Origin: Kitasatospora sp. MMS16-BH015
GTDB taxonomy: Bacteria > Actinomycetota > Actinomycetes > Streptomycetales > Streptomycetaceae
NCBI RefSeq assembly: GCF_002943525.1
Contig: NZ_CP025394.1
Span: forward strand, 5,456,001-5,520,000
Direction of reading: 5' to 3'
Length of the DNA stretch: 64,000 nucleotides
Shown: positions 53,028 through 61,437 of the stretch, piece after piece
Numbering within the stretch: position 1 is the first letter of the stretch
Layout of the letters: every line of letters starts with the position of its first letter
Program-made: the position numbers and the translations under genes
The notes under the pieces: generated by a model
What the model saw: only the letters and a program-made list of their open reading frames with translations
The model's database searches: none
Told to the model about the DNA's origin: nothing

Positions 53028-53972
53028 GTGTACGTCTCCAGGATCAGGATCGACCGGCACGAGTACTTCCACGGCGGGCGCGCGGTCGACCTCGACCTGA
53101 CCCGCCCCGACGGCACCCACTCCGGCTGGACGGTGCTCGCCGGGCCGGGCGGCTCCGGCAAGACCACCCTGCTCCAGGCCCTGGCAGGCCGGGCCGGGGC
53201 CGAGCTGAGCGACCAGGACGGCCGGCCGCTGCAGCCCGGCGACCACTTCTGCGCCCTCCTCCCGGCCGAGTCCGAGGGCCCGCTGCCCGAGGGCGCGCTC
53301 GCCCTGATGGCCGACGGGCTGCTGCCCGCCGGCCGGCGGCTGACCGAGCGGCTCACGGTCGAGGCCGACGGGGTCGAGCTGCCGCTCGAATCGCTCGGCG
53401 GCGGCGCCCGGGCCCTGGTCTCGCTGGTGGCCGAGCTGCTCCGGCAGGCCCATCGGTACGAGCCGGAGGAGGAGCTGGTGGTGCCCGGCACCCCGCCCAC
53501 CGCACCGATCGCCGGGCTGGCCCTGATCGACGACGCCGAGGCCCACCTGCACCCGGCCTGGCAGCAGCGCCTGGGCGAGTGGCTGGTCGCGCACTTCCCC
53601 AACCTCCAGTTCGTGGTCGCCACCCACAGCCCGTACCTCTGCCAGGCGGCCGACCCGGGCGGCCTGATCCACCTGCCCGGCCCCGAGCAGCCGCCCGCCC
53701 CGCCCCGGGTGCTGGACGAGGACGAGCAGCAGCGGGTGGTCTACGGCAGCGGGGACGACGCCGTGGTCTCCCCCCTGTTCGGGCTGCCCAGCGCGTACTC
53801 GCCGCAGGCCGAGGCCGAGCGGGGGCTGCTGGTGGCGCTCGAACGCAAGCTCTACGCGGGCGAGGCCACCGACGCCGAGATCGCCGCCTACCAGGAGCTC
53901 GGCGCCAAGCTCAACAGCTCGCTCGCCGCCCAGGCCCTGGACCTGCGGGGGCGTGCCGGCGGCCGGCCGTGA
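53028..53972 (+). CDS. Small AAA/ABC-type ATPase (AAA_21-like), candidate PtuA-like subunit
   Basis: 314 residues. Walker A VLAGPGGSGKTTLLQALAG (39-47), ABC-like signature LESLGGGARALVSLVAELL (about 120-138), Walker B LALIDDAEAHLHPAWQQRL (166-171, with Asp169 where most relatives have the catalytic Glu) and H-loop FVVATHSPYL (His200). This is the AAA_21/OLD-like ATPase type found in defence modules. GTG at 53028 is 52 bases after oxyR. Its TGA overlaps the GTG of the HNH gene (GTGA), so the two are coupled. It is shorter than usual PtuA because the insert between Walker A and signature is small. Confidence 0.85.
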   Translation: MYVSRIRIDRHEYFHGGRAVDLDLTRPDGTHSGWTVLAGPGGSGKTTLLQALAGRAGAELSDQDGRPLQPGDHFCALLPAESEGPLPEGALALMADGLLPAGRRLTERLTVEADGVELPLESLGGGARALVSLVAELLRQAHRYEPEEELVVPGTPPTAPIAGLALIDDAEAHLHPAWQQRLGEWLVAHFPNLQFVVATHSPYLCQAADPGGLIHLPGPEQPPAPPRVLDEDEQQRVVYGSGDDAVVSPLFGLPSAYSPQAEAERGLLVALERKLYAGEATDAEIAAYQELGAKLNSSLAAQALDLRGRAGGRP

Positions 53973-54676
53973 TCCCGGTCCAACGGCCGCCACTGCAACC
54001 GCAGTTGGCCGCCGAACTGGCCCGCCGCACCGAGGCGATCCGCAACGCCGGGCCCAACACCGCCGCCGGGCGGGCGGCTTGGCGCAGCGCCCGCGAACCC
54101 AAGGCCAGGATCCGGCAGTTGCTCGGCCGGATGGCACCGGGCCTGGCCCGCTGCATGTACTGCGGGGACAACCTGGGCACCGACATCGACCACTTCGAGC
54201 CGATCGCCCGGGCCCCGCTGCGCACCTTCGACTGGCACAACCACCTGCTGGCCTGCGCCTTCTGCAACAGCAACCGCAAGCGCGACCGCTTCCCCTGCGA
54301 CGCCGACGGCTCGCCCCTCCTGATCGACCCCGCCCGCGAGGACCCGGCCGACCACCTGCGCCTGCTGCTCGCCTCCGGCGCCTACTCGCCCTTGACCCCC
54401 AAGGGCGAGGCCACCATCGAGGTCTTCGGTCTCAACACCCGCCCCGAACTCGTCCGCGCCCGCCGTCTCGCCTTCACGGTGGTCCGCGCCCTGCTCGCCG
54501 AATGGCAGACCCGGCAGGAGGCGGGGGATGCCGTGGCCGCCGCCGAGATAGCCGCCGCCCTGACCGATCTCTGGCAGGCCGATGTCCTGCGGGCAGTAAG
54601 GAAGTTGGCCGATGCTCCCCAGTTGGCGCCGGTCGTCCTCGGCGACCGTGCCTGGTCAGCCCTGCAACGTTTTTAG
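53969..54676 (+). CDS. HNH endonuclease, candidate PtuB-like subunit
   Basis: 235 residues. Zinc and catalytic core at 62-104: CMYCGDNLGTDIDHFEP gives C62-x2-C65 and Asp74-His75, and WHNHLLACAFCNSNRKRD gives Asn91, C96-x2-C99 and Asn100/Lys104. This is a complete HNH motif with a four-cysteine zinc knuckle. The C-terminal half (about 120-235) is helical. Start GTG at 53969 overlaps the ATPase stop by four bases. An ATPase plus an HNH nuclease in that order is the layout of Septu; substrate and activity are inferred. Confidence 0.85.
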   Translation: MIPVQRPPLQPQLAAELARRTEAIRNAGPNTAAGRAAWRSAREPKARIRQLLGRMAPGLARCMYCGDNLGTDIDHFEPIARAPLRTFDWHNHLLACAFCNSNRKRDRFPCDADGSPLLIDPAREDPADHLRLLLASGAYSPLTPKGEATIEVFGLNTRPELVRARRLAFTVVRALLAEWQTRQEAGDAVAAAEIAAALTDLWQADVLRAVRKLADAPQLAPVVLGDRAWSALQRF

Positions 54677-54682
54677 GGGCGC

Positions 54683-54760
54683 GGGGAACTGCGCGGGCAT
54701 CCCTTGGGGCGTGTACTCGTTAAGGAGAACACGCCCCCTCGCATGCCCTCGCAGTTCCCC
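54683..54760. repeat. Long composite hairpin containing the GGGGAACTGCG element
   Basis: Three stacked stems: GGGGAACTGCG/CGCAGTTCCCC (54683-54693 with 54750-54760), GGGCAT/ATGCCC (54695-54700 with 54743-54748) and GGGGCGTGT/ACACGCCCC (54706-54714 with 54729-54737). It lies between two convergent genes and can terminate both. The phrase GGGGCGCGGGGAACTGCGCG recurs in many streptomycete intergenic regions, as far as I recall. Confidence 0.75.
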
Positions 54761-54781
54761 GAGCCCCCGGCATAGTGCACG

Positions 54782-56725
54782 TCACCATTGAGGGAGTCGT
54801 TGCTCGAACCAGACCACCTTGCCTGCCCCCAGCCGCGTCGCTCCCCAGCGTTCTGCGCAGCGGGCCACTATCTGCAAGCCCCGCCCCCGCTCGTCCTCCG
54901 GCCCGGCCCGCCGTGCGCGTGGCAGCAGGGCGCTGTCGTCGCCGACCTCGCAGCGCAGGACGGAGGTGCGGACCAGCCGCAGCGTCACCGGCCGGGTGGC
55001 GTGCTGGATCGCGTTGGTGACCAGCTCGCTCACCATCAACTCGGTGTTCTCGGCCAGTGGTTCGAGCCCCCAGCGGCGCAGCGCGTGCCCGGCCAGCCGG
55101 CGGGCCCGGCCGGGGGTCTCGTGCCGGGGCTGGAGGTACCAGTAGGCCACGTCCTCGGCCGGGATGCCGTCGAAGGCGGCGGCCAACAGGGCGATGTCGT
55201 CGGCCCGTTCGCCCGGGGGCAGGATCCGCAGGGCCTCCTGGCAGAGGTGTTCGGGGGAGTGCCGGTGCGCGGCGGCGATCCGGCTGCGCAGCAGCTCCAG
55301 GCCGGTGGTCAGCGAGCGGCGGCGCGATTCGACCAGGCCGTCGGTGAAGAGCAGCAGGGCCGAGCCGGGCGGGGCGGCCAGCTCCACCGAGTGGAAGTCC
55401 ACCCCGCCGACCCCGATCGGGGCGCCGGCCGGCAGCTCCAGCAGGTCGGTGCGGCCGTCGGGTTGGATCAGCAGCGGCGGTACGTGGCCCGCGTTGGCGA
55501 GCACCACCCGGTTGGCGATCGGGTCGTAGACCGCGTACAGGCAGGTGGCCAAGTGCTGTTCCCGACCCAGGCGTTGGGCCTGCTCGTCGAGGTGGTAGAG
55601 CACCTCGTGCGGTGGCAGGTCGAGCGCGGCCAGGGTCTGCGCGCTGGTGCGCAGCTGGCCCATGATCGCGGCCGAGGTGAGCGAGTGGCCCATCACGTCC
55701 CCGACGATCAGCGCGACGCGGTTGCCGGGCAGCGGCACCGAGTCGTACCAGTCGCCGCCGACCTGGGCGCCGCTCTCGCTGGGCAGGTAGCGGTGGGCCA
55801 GCCGTACGCCGTGGCGCTGCGGCAGGTGGGTGGGCAGCATGCTGCGCTGGAGCTCGTCGGCGATCTCCCACTCGCGGGAGTAGCGCAGCGCGGTGTCCAC
55901 GGCCAGCCCGGCCTGGGTGGCCAGGTGGGCGGCGGTGGCGCTGTCGGTGGCGTCGAAGGCGCTGGCCGCGTCGAAGGCCGAGGTGAGGTCGAAGGCGGAG
56001 GGCCGCTTGGGGGCGGTGGCCCGCCCGAAGGGGCTCGGGCCGCCGATCGGGCCGCCGGTCGCCTGGCCGGTCGCCTCGCCGGCCGTCTTGCCGGGGCGGC
56101 GGATCAGCAGCAGCAGGCCGAGCACGGCCTTGCGGCCGCGCAGCGGCAGGGCCAGCAGGGCGGTGCCGGCCGCCAGGCGGCTGAGCGCGCGCGGGCCGTA
56201 GAGCTCCTCGAGGAGTGGCCGCAGGCGGGCGGCGGAGGGGGTGTCGAGCACCACCGGGCCGGCCGGCAGCTGGTGGTCCAGGGCCTGGGCCAGCGGGCCG
56301 CCGGGGCGGATGGCCCGGGTCTTCAGGCGCTGGCCGAGCCGGGTGCCGTGGGCGTGGTGCAGGCGCAGCGCGGTGGGCCGGCCGGGGTCGCGCTCGATGT
56401 TGGGCAGCGGGTCGCGCAGGTGCACCACGGCGGCGTCGGCCAGTGCGGGCACCAGCACCTTGCCTAGGTTGCGCAGGGTGGCGGCGAGGTCGAGCGAGCT
56501 GTTGATCCGCCGGGTGGCGCTGTCCAGGTACGCCAGCCGTTCGGCCGTCCGGGGCAGGACGGCGGGGCGCGGCGGCGCGCCCGGCGGTGCGGGCGGTCGG
56601 CGCTGGGCCGGTACGACGGGCGGCTGGCCCGCCTGGGGCTTGAGGGGGTCGCGCACGGGCTTCCCGTTCTGGGAGGTCGGGGGTCGGTGGGCCGGGAGGG
56701 CGGTCAGCCCGTCCGCCGACAGCAC
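54782..56725 (-). CDS. GAF-SpoIIE phosphatase-HATPase fusion regulator
   Basis: 647 residues. A GAF-like sensor (about 60-290) carries a low-complexity insert around 205-260. The SpoIIE/PP2C phosphatase (about 300-505) has GAQVGGDWYDSVPLPGNRVA, LIVGDVMGHSLTSAAIMGQL and LLLFTDGLVESRR. The C-terminal HATPase of anti-sigma (RsbW/SpoIIAB) type (about 520-645) has TELMVSELVTNAIQHATRPV and RGRGLQIVARCAERWG. Phosphatase and kinase halves in one chain could switch an anti-sigma antagonist both ways. GTG start at 56725 lies inside the end of the methyltransferase gene (22-base overlap); a later start is possible. Confidence 0.88.
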   Translation of the reverse strand: MLSADGLTALPAHRPPTSQNGKPVRDPLKPQAGQPPVVPAQRRPPAPPGAPPRPAVLPRTAERLAYLDSATRRINSSLDLAATLRNLGKVLVPALADAAVVHLRDPLPNIERDPGRPTALRLHHAHGTRLGQRLKTRAIRPGGPLAQALDHQLPAGPVVLDTPSAARLRPLLEELYGPRALSRLAAGTALLALPLRGRKAVLGLLLLIRRPGKTAGEATGQATGGPIGGPSPFGRATAPKRPSAFDLTSAFDAASAFDATDSATAAHLATQAGLAVDTALRYSREWEIADELQRSMLPTHLPQRHGVRLAHRYLPSESGAQVGGDWYDSVPLPGNRVALIVGDVMGHSLTSAAIMGQLRTSAQTLAALDLPPHEVLYHLDEQAQRLGREQHLATCLYAVYDPIANRVVLANAGHVPPLLIQPDGRTDLLELPAGAPIGVGGVDFHSVELAAPPGSALLLFTDGLVESRRRSLTTGLELLRSRIAAAHRHSPEHLCQEALRILPPGERADDIALLAAAFDGIPAEDVAYWYLQPRHETPGRARRLAGHALRRWGLEPLAENTELMVSELVTNAIQHATRPVTLRLVRTSVLRCEVGDDSALLPRARRAGPEDERGRGLQIVARCAERWGATRLGAGKVVWFEQRLPQW

Positions 56726-57453
56726 AGGAACAGTTGTTCCTCCGGGGGCAGGGTGGTGCTGGCGGGGGCGTAGGGGTGGCCGGTCTGGGCCTCGACGGTG
56801 AACCCGGCTCTGGAGAGCATCTGGTGGAGTTCCTCCCGTAGGTAGCCGCTGATCCTTATCTCGTGGCCGAGGAAGGGCAGCGGCGCGTGGTCGAGGTCGG
56901 CCTCGACCACGCCGAGGGCGAGCAGGCCGCCGGGCCGCAGCAGGGTGCGGATCCGACCGAGCACGGTGGGGATCTCCCGCTGGGGCAGCAGGATCAGCGA
57001 GAAGAAGGCGGTGGCCGCGTCGAAGCGGCCGGCCGCGGCCGGGCCGAGCTCCGGCAGGCCCCAGGCCCGGTCGGCGCGTGGGGTGGCCAGGTCGTACATG
57101 TCGATCCGGTGGTAGGCGGCGGCCTCGGGCGCGGTGCGCCGGGCCAGGCCGAGCATGCCGTCGGAGAGGTCGACCCCGGTCACCCGCAGCCCGCCCGCGG
57201 CCAGCTGGCGCACCGTCGGATCACCCGTTCCGCAGCCCACGTCCAGCACCCGGGAACCGGCCGGCAGCGCGCCGAGCAGCCAGCGCCCGCAGGCCAGTTG
57301 GCCGGTCTTGTCGGGGAAGGCGGCGCCGTAGGCCGCACCGATGGCGTCGAAGGCGACGGCCTGCAGAGCACGCCCGGCGCGGCGGCCGGCCCGGGGGTCG
57401 GAGGCACCGGGCCCGTGGCCCTGAGCGGGATCGGCTATCTGTCCGGTCGTCAC
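56704..57453 (-). CDS. Class I SAM-dependent methyltransferase
   Basis: 249 residues. SRVLDVGCGTGDPTVRQLAA is motif I, RVTGVDLSDGMLGLARRTAP gives the acidic residue, and FDAATAFFSLILLPQREI with LRPGGLLALGVVEADLDHAP are motifs II-III. The profile is that of small-molecule methyltransferases. GTG start at 57453 behind GGAAGG. Its end overlaps the start of the SpoIIE-HATPase gene, so the two are one transcript, although a functional link is not obvious. Confidence 0.85.
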   Translation of the reverse strand: MTTGQIADPAQGHGPGASDPRAGRRAGRALQAVAFDAIGAAYGAAFPDKTGQLACGRWLLGALPAGSRVLDVGCGTGDPTVRQLAAGGLRVTGVDLSDGMLGLARRTAPEAAAYHRIDMYDLATPRADRAWGLPELGPAAAGRFDAATAFFSLILLPQREIPTVLGRIRTLLRPGGLLALGVVEADLDHAPLPFLGHEIRISGYLREELHQMLSRAGFTVEAQTGHPYAPASTTLPPEEQLFLCCRRTG

Positions 57454-57914
57454 GATTGAGAGGCACCTTCCACCCTGGCCGCAGGTTGTCTGCCGCTGTT
57501 CTCCCTGCCGTCGCCCCCGCTGTCCCGCCTCCGCTGCGTATCTGCTGCCCAGCCTCCGAGAATAGGCGTGATCACCGGGCGGTGGGGACCCTTTCCGGTC
57601 AACTCGTCTCCACCCGGAGGAATGTGGCCGAGAACGCGGGAGCTCGTGCCGGGGGCGCAGGTGGCGCGCCCGGGAGCCCGTGGCCCGCCCGCACGCCGGG
57701 GTGGCGCCGAGCCACTCCGGGGTCAACGCCGCTGACCTGCGAAAACCCCGGATCGGTGGACGTTTATCGAACGTCAATCGGCCCCTGTCACAGTTGGTTC
57801 AGCGCCGGGGAAGCGTCAAGGACGTTCCCGCAGCCGGGGGGCTGCGGGGGCGTCGACGCCACCCACTGGGGGGACCTGTCGGGGGACGGGTTCAGAGTCT
57901 GTCGGGGGACGGAC
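57454..57914. other. Intergenic region with dyad and direct repeat
   Basis: 461 bases, no gene supported. It holds a dyad GACGTT-5-AACGTC (57759-57775) in an AT-rich pocket and two copies of CTGTCGGGGGACGG (57876-57889 and 57899-57912) next to the SARP stop. 57454-57560 is the presumed promoter side of the methyltransferase gene. Confidence 0.5.
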
Positions 57915-60890
57915 TCACGGCGCGGGGGGTATGAGGGACTCGGTGTGCAGTCGGTCGATGAGGTCCTTCACGGGGGAGGCCTCGGGCACACCGAGTCGGG
58001 TGAAGATCGCGTGAGCCTCCTGGAGGCAAGCCAGCCCACGGGCCGGTTGGCCCAACTCCAGGAGGGCCTCACCGAGCGCGGCGTTCGCGAGCCCTTCGCA
58101 GTGCGCCGCGTCCAGCTCACGCGCGATCACCAACGCTTCGTCGGCCGCCTCGGCGGCCTCCGCCGACTGGCCGTCACTCATCAGGCAGGCCGCCAGCCGG
58201 GCCAGCGTGTACGCCTCCCGGAAGCGGTTCTGCTGCTCCTGGTAGAGGTCGCGGGCCTCCCGCAGATGGGTGGCCGCCTCGGCCGGCGAACCGGTCGAGG
58301 AGAGCACGATGCCCAACTGGTAGACGGTGTCCGCCAGGCAGGGGGCGTTGTCCGAGGCACGGGCCGTGGCCACCGCCTGGTGCACGGCCTCCACGGCGGC
58401 CTCGGGGTTGCCGAGGATGAGGTGGACCCGGGCGATGTTGCCGAGGATCCGGGCCTCGCCGCTCCGGGAGTTGATCACGATGCAGCTCGCCAGCGCCTCC
58501 TCGAAGAAGGGCAGGGCCTCGCTGACCCGGTTCCCGAGGTAGAGCATCATGCCGAGCAGGTTGGTCACCATGCAGCGCAGCAGCCGGTCGGCGTCCGGGT
58601 CCTGGTGGTCCAGGCTCTCCCGCAGCGCCACTTCGGCCTGCTGGAAGTCGCTCGCCACGTACCGCAGGAAGCCCAGCGCGTAGTGGACCCGGGCGAGGAC
58701 CGCGCGATCCTCCCGGGCGCGGGCCTGCGCCTCGGCGAACTGGAGGGTCTGCCGGATGCGTGCGGCGTGAGTCGGGTCCTCGACCATGGCGTTGAGCACG
58801 ATCAGCAGGTCCACTGCCGGTCGGGCGAGCTCGGTGGGCCCGGCGACGGTGGACTCGACGCTGCTCAGCAGCAGTGCCGTCTCCTGCCGCAGCCAGTCCT
58901 GCCCGTTCCGGCTGGAGCCGAATGAGAGCCCGGCCGATCGGAGCGGGTTCAACGGCGCCGGCAGCATCTCCTCGGGCTCGATGGCCTGCGCCGCGTTCGT
59001 GGTGCTGGCGAGCAGGAGCTCCAGCAGGCGCAGCCGGGCGGCGTCCTGGGCCGCGGTGTCCTTGAGCTTCTCGTTCCGGTGCTGGGCGTACAGGCGCAGC
59101 AGGTCGTGGTACCGGTACCGGCCGGGGGTGAAGCACTCCAGCATGTTGGCCTCGACCAGCGCCTCGGCCAGCTCCTCCGCCCGGTCCTCGCCCACGCCGA
59201 GCAGCGCCGTGACGGCGCTGAGCGGGAGGTCGGGGGAGTCGACCAGGGAGAGCAGCCGGAAGGCCCGGGCCTCGTCGGTGCTGAGCTGGCCGTAGCCGAG
59301 CCCGATGGTGGTCTCGACGGCGAGGTTGCCCAGCTGCAGCTCGGCCAGCCGGCGCCGCTGGTCCGCTAACCGACGGGCCAGGTCGGAGACGCTCCAGCGC
59401 GGCCGGCTGGCCAGCCGGGCGGCGGCGATCCGGACGGCCAGCGGCAGGAAACCACAGGCCGTCACCACGGCCAGCGCGGCCTCCGGTTCGGCGGCCACCC
59501 GCTGCTCGCCGACGATCGCGGAGAAGAGCGCGAGCGCCTCCTCGGGGGTCAGCTCCTCCACGTCCACCAGGTGCGCGCCGGGGATGCCGGCCAGCCGGGA
59601 CCGGCTGGTCACCAGCACCGCGCAGCCCGCGACCCCGGGGATGAGCGGGGTCAGCTGGTTCACGTCCTGGGCGTTGTCCAGCAGGATCAGCATCCGCCGG
59701 TTGGCCAGCAGCGATCGGTAGAGCGCGGCGCGCTGGTCGAGCGACTCCGGGGTCTCGGCGGCGCCGAGCGCGTGCAGGAAGTCACCGAGCACCACGGCCG
59801 GGTCGGCGGGCGAGGCGCCGGCGCCGCGGAGATCGACGTAGAGCTGCCCGTCGGGGAATTCCGAACGGACGCTGTGCGCGACGTGGACCGCGAGGGTGGT
59901 CTTTCCGACCCCCCCGATCCCGGCGAGCGAGGTGACCACCACGGCTTGGCCGGACGCATTCTGCAGCACGCCCTGGAGTTCGCCGACAAGTGCCGCGCGT
60001 CCACTGAAATCGGACACGTCGGCGGGGAGCTGTGCGGGTGGGGTGAAGACCGGCCCGCTGTCCCGTTCGGAATTGTCCGCAGCCGCCGTCGGAGCGAGGG
60101 TCAGGCTCGGATCGGCGGCCAGAATCCGCGAATGCATGGTGGCCAGCCCGGCCCCGGGCTCCACGCCCAGCTCGTCGATCAGCAGCTTGCGGGTGTCGGC
60201 GTACACGCCCAGCGACTCGGCCTGCCGGCCGCAGCGGTAGAGGGCGAGCATCAGCAGCTCGCGCAGGCGCTCGCGCAGCGGGTGCTCGGCGGCCAGGGTG
60301 CTGAGCTCGGCGACCACCTCGGCGTGCAGGCCGATGTCGAGGGCGGTGGCGCAGCGCTCCTCCCAGGCGGTGATCTGACGCTCGGCCAGCCGCAGGCGCT
60401 GGGCGTCCGCGTAGCCGCCGGGCACGCCGGCCAGCGGGCGGCCGCTCCAGAGCGCGAGCGCCTCGACGAGGAGCCGGTGCGCCTCCGGCGCGTCCCCCGC
60501 GCTCCGGGCGGCGGAGGCCTCGGCGACCAGTCCGTCGAAGACGGTGAGATCCACCGCCTCCGGGGCCACCCGCAGCGCGTAGCCGTCGCTGACCGAGACC
60601 AGCAGCTCGGCCCGGGCCCGCACTTCGCGGTTTGGCTCGATGACGGCGCGCAGCCGGGAGACGTAGGTGCGCAGGGCCGCAACGGCCTGCGGCGGCGGAT
60701 TCTCGCCCCAGAGGCCGTCCACCAGGTCCTGCGTGGTCACCGGGCGGCCCTGGTGCAGCAGCAGCGCGGTGAGCACGGCCTGCTGCTGCGGGGAGCCGAG
60801 GGCGAGCTGCTGCTCGCCGCGCCAGGCCTGGACGGGACCGAGCACCTGGAAGCGCAGCGCTGTGGAGTGCGGCGTTTCCCGAAGCTCCAT
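57915..60890 (-). CDS. SARP-family regulator with NB-ARC and TPR domains (AfsR-like)
   Basis: 991 residues. OmpR-type DNA-binding domain (about 12-100, ALRFQVLGPVQAWRGEQQLA, AALRTYVSRLRAVIEP), bacterial transcriptional activation domain (about 105-255), NB-ARC ATPase (about 300-560; Walker A SLAGIGGVGKTTLAVHVA at 321-338, kinase-2 RRMLILLDNAQD, RSRLAGIPG), winged helix and tetratricopeptide repeats (about 720-960). This is the AfsR layout, which activates secondary metabolism after phosphorylation by a Ser/Thr kinase. ATG at 60890 behind GGGGGATC. Codon 508 is TTA (59367-59369 on the plus strand as TAA), implying bldA dependence. No biosynthetic cluster adjoins it. Confidence 0.92.
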   Translation of the reverse strand: MELRETPHSTALRFQVLGPVQAWRGEQQLALGSPQQQAVLTALLLHQGRPVTTQDLVDGLWGENPPPQAVAALRTYVSRLRAVIEPNREVRARAELLVSVSDGYALRVAPEAVDLTVFDGLVAEASAARSAGDAPEAHRLLVEALALWSGRPLAGVPGGYADAQRLRLAERQITAWEERCATALDIGLHAEVVAELSTLAAEHPLRERLRELLMLALYRCGRQAESLGVYADTRKLLIDELGVEPGAGLATMHSRILAADPSLTLAPTAAADNSERDSGPVFTPPAQLPADVSDFSGRAALVGELQGVLQNASGQAVVVTSLAGIGGVGKTTLAVHVAHSVRSEFPDGQLYVDLRGAGASPADPAVVLGDFLHALGAAETPESLDQRAALYRSLLANRRMLILLDNAQDVNQLTPLIPGVAGCAVLVTSRSRLAGIPGAHLVDVEELTPEEALALFSAIVGEQRVAAEPEAALAVVTACGFLPLAVRIAAARLASRPRWSVSDLARRLADQRRRLAELQLGNLAVETTIGLGYGQLSTDEARAFRLLSLVDSPDLPLSAVTALLGVGEDRAEELAEALVEANMLECFTPGRYRYHDLLRLYAQHRNEKLKDTAAQDAARLRLLELLLASTTNAAQAIEPEEMLPAPLNPLRSAGLSFGSSRNGQDWLRQETALLLSSVESTVAGPTELARPAVDLLIVLNAMVEDPTHAARIRQTLQFAEAQARAREDRAVLARVHYALGFLRYVASDFQQAEVALRESLDHQDPDADRLLRCMVTNLLGMMLYLGNRVSEALPFFEEALASCIVINSRSGEARILGNIARVHLILGNPEAAVEAVHQAVATARASDNAPCLADTVYQLGIVLSSTGSPAEAATHLREARDLYQEQQNRFREAYTLARLAACLMSDGQSAEAAEAADEALVIARELDAAHCEGLANAALGEALLELGQPARGLACLQEAHAIFTRLGVPEASPVKDLIDRLHTESLIPPAP

Positions 60891-61109
60891 GTGATCCCCC
60901 GATGGCCTGTGATCTTGTTTGCCGAAGCGCGACATGTACGCGGTCAGCTGCGAGGCGACAGCTTAAAGGGAGGCGCGCAAACGTTGGAGAACAGGGCGAG
61001 CGGCCAGGTGTTTATAAGACATTTAACGGCCTCTACGATACTGTCCGGGCGCCCCGACCGGCTCGGTCGGGTTCGAAGATATCTGATGACTCGAAAGGCG
61101 GCCCAATCC

Positions 61110-61349
61110 ATGGCCGAGAACCAGATACCGGACGCTTCGGCCGGTCAGCAGCTGGTCGGTACGGACCAGCCGGTGGTGCAGGACCTCAGCACCGGTGACT
61201 CGACCCCGCTGCAGAACGTGCTCACCCACCTGGAGAACGAGGCCCCCGCCGCCACGACCCAGGTCCCGCCCGTGGTCTCTCCGGTCGTCGGCGACCCGAA
61301 GCCCGGTGACGAGCGCCAGCCCACCGGCGCGATCACCAGCCTCCCGTAA
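61110..61349 (+). CDS. Small acidic protein divergent from the SARP gene
   Basis: 79 residues, rich in Asp/Glu/Gln/Pro, no Cys, no signal peptide or helix in the membrane: MAENQIPDASAGQQL, VVQDLSTGDSTPLQNV, PPVVSPVVGDPKPGDE. ATG at 61110 follows AAAGGCGG; ATG at 61086 would add eight residues. A terminator follows. It looks intrinsically disordered. AfsS, the small product controlled by AfsR, is similarly small and unstructured, but I see no sequence likeness. It may be the SARP's target or merely a neighbour. Confidence 0.6.
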   Translation: MAENQIPDASAGQQLVGTDQPVVQDLSTGDSTPLQNVLTHLENEAPAATTQVPPVVSPVVGDPKPGDERQPTGAITSLP

Positions 61350-61390
61350 CTCCCGCCGTGCGCCGTTGATCGAACCCGCACGCCGCTGCA

Positions 61391-61422
61391 CGCCCCGCAC
61401 CACCCGCCGGTGGTACGGGGCG
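61391..61422. terminator. Bidirectional terminator, small acidic gene / fumarase
   Basis: CGCCCCG-C-ACCACC / GGTGGT-A-CGGGGCG with one mismatch and a CGCC loop, between two convergent genes (stops at 61349 and 61438). Confidence 0.85.
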
Positions 61423-61437
61423 TTCGACGTTCCCGGC

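Noticed and set aside
57915..60890. Biosynthetic gene cluster around the SARP regulator
   Set aside because: Neighbours are a methyltransferase, a SpoIIE-HATPase regulator, a small acidic gene and fumarase. No synthase, ligase or RiPP enzyme is present.
61110..61349. Lanthipeptide or lasso-peptide precursor
   Set aside because: The peptide has no cysteine and no maturation enzyme is encoded nearby.
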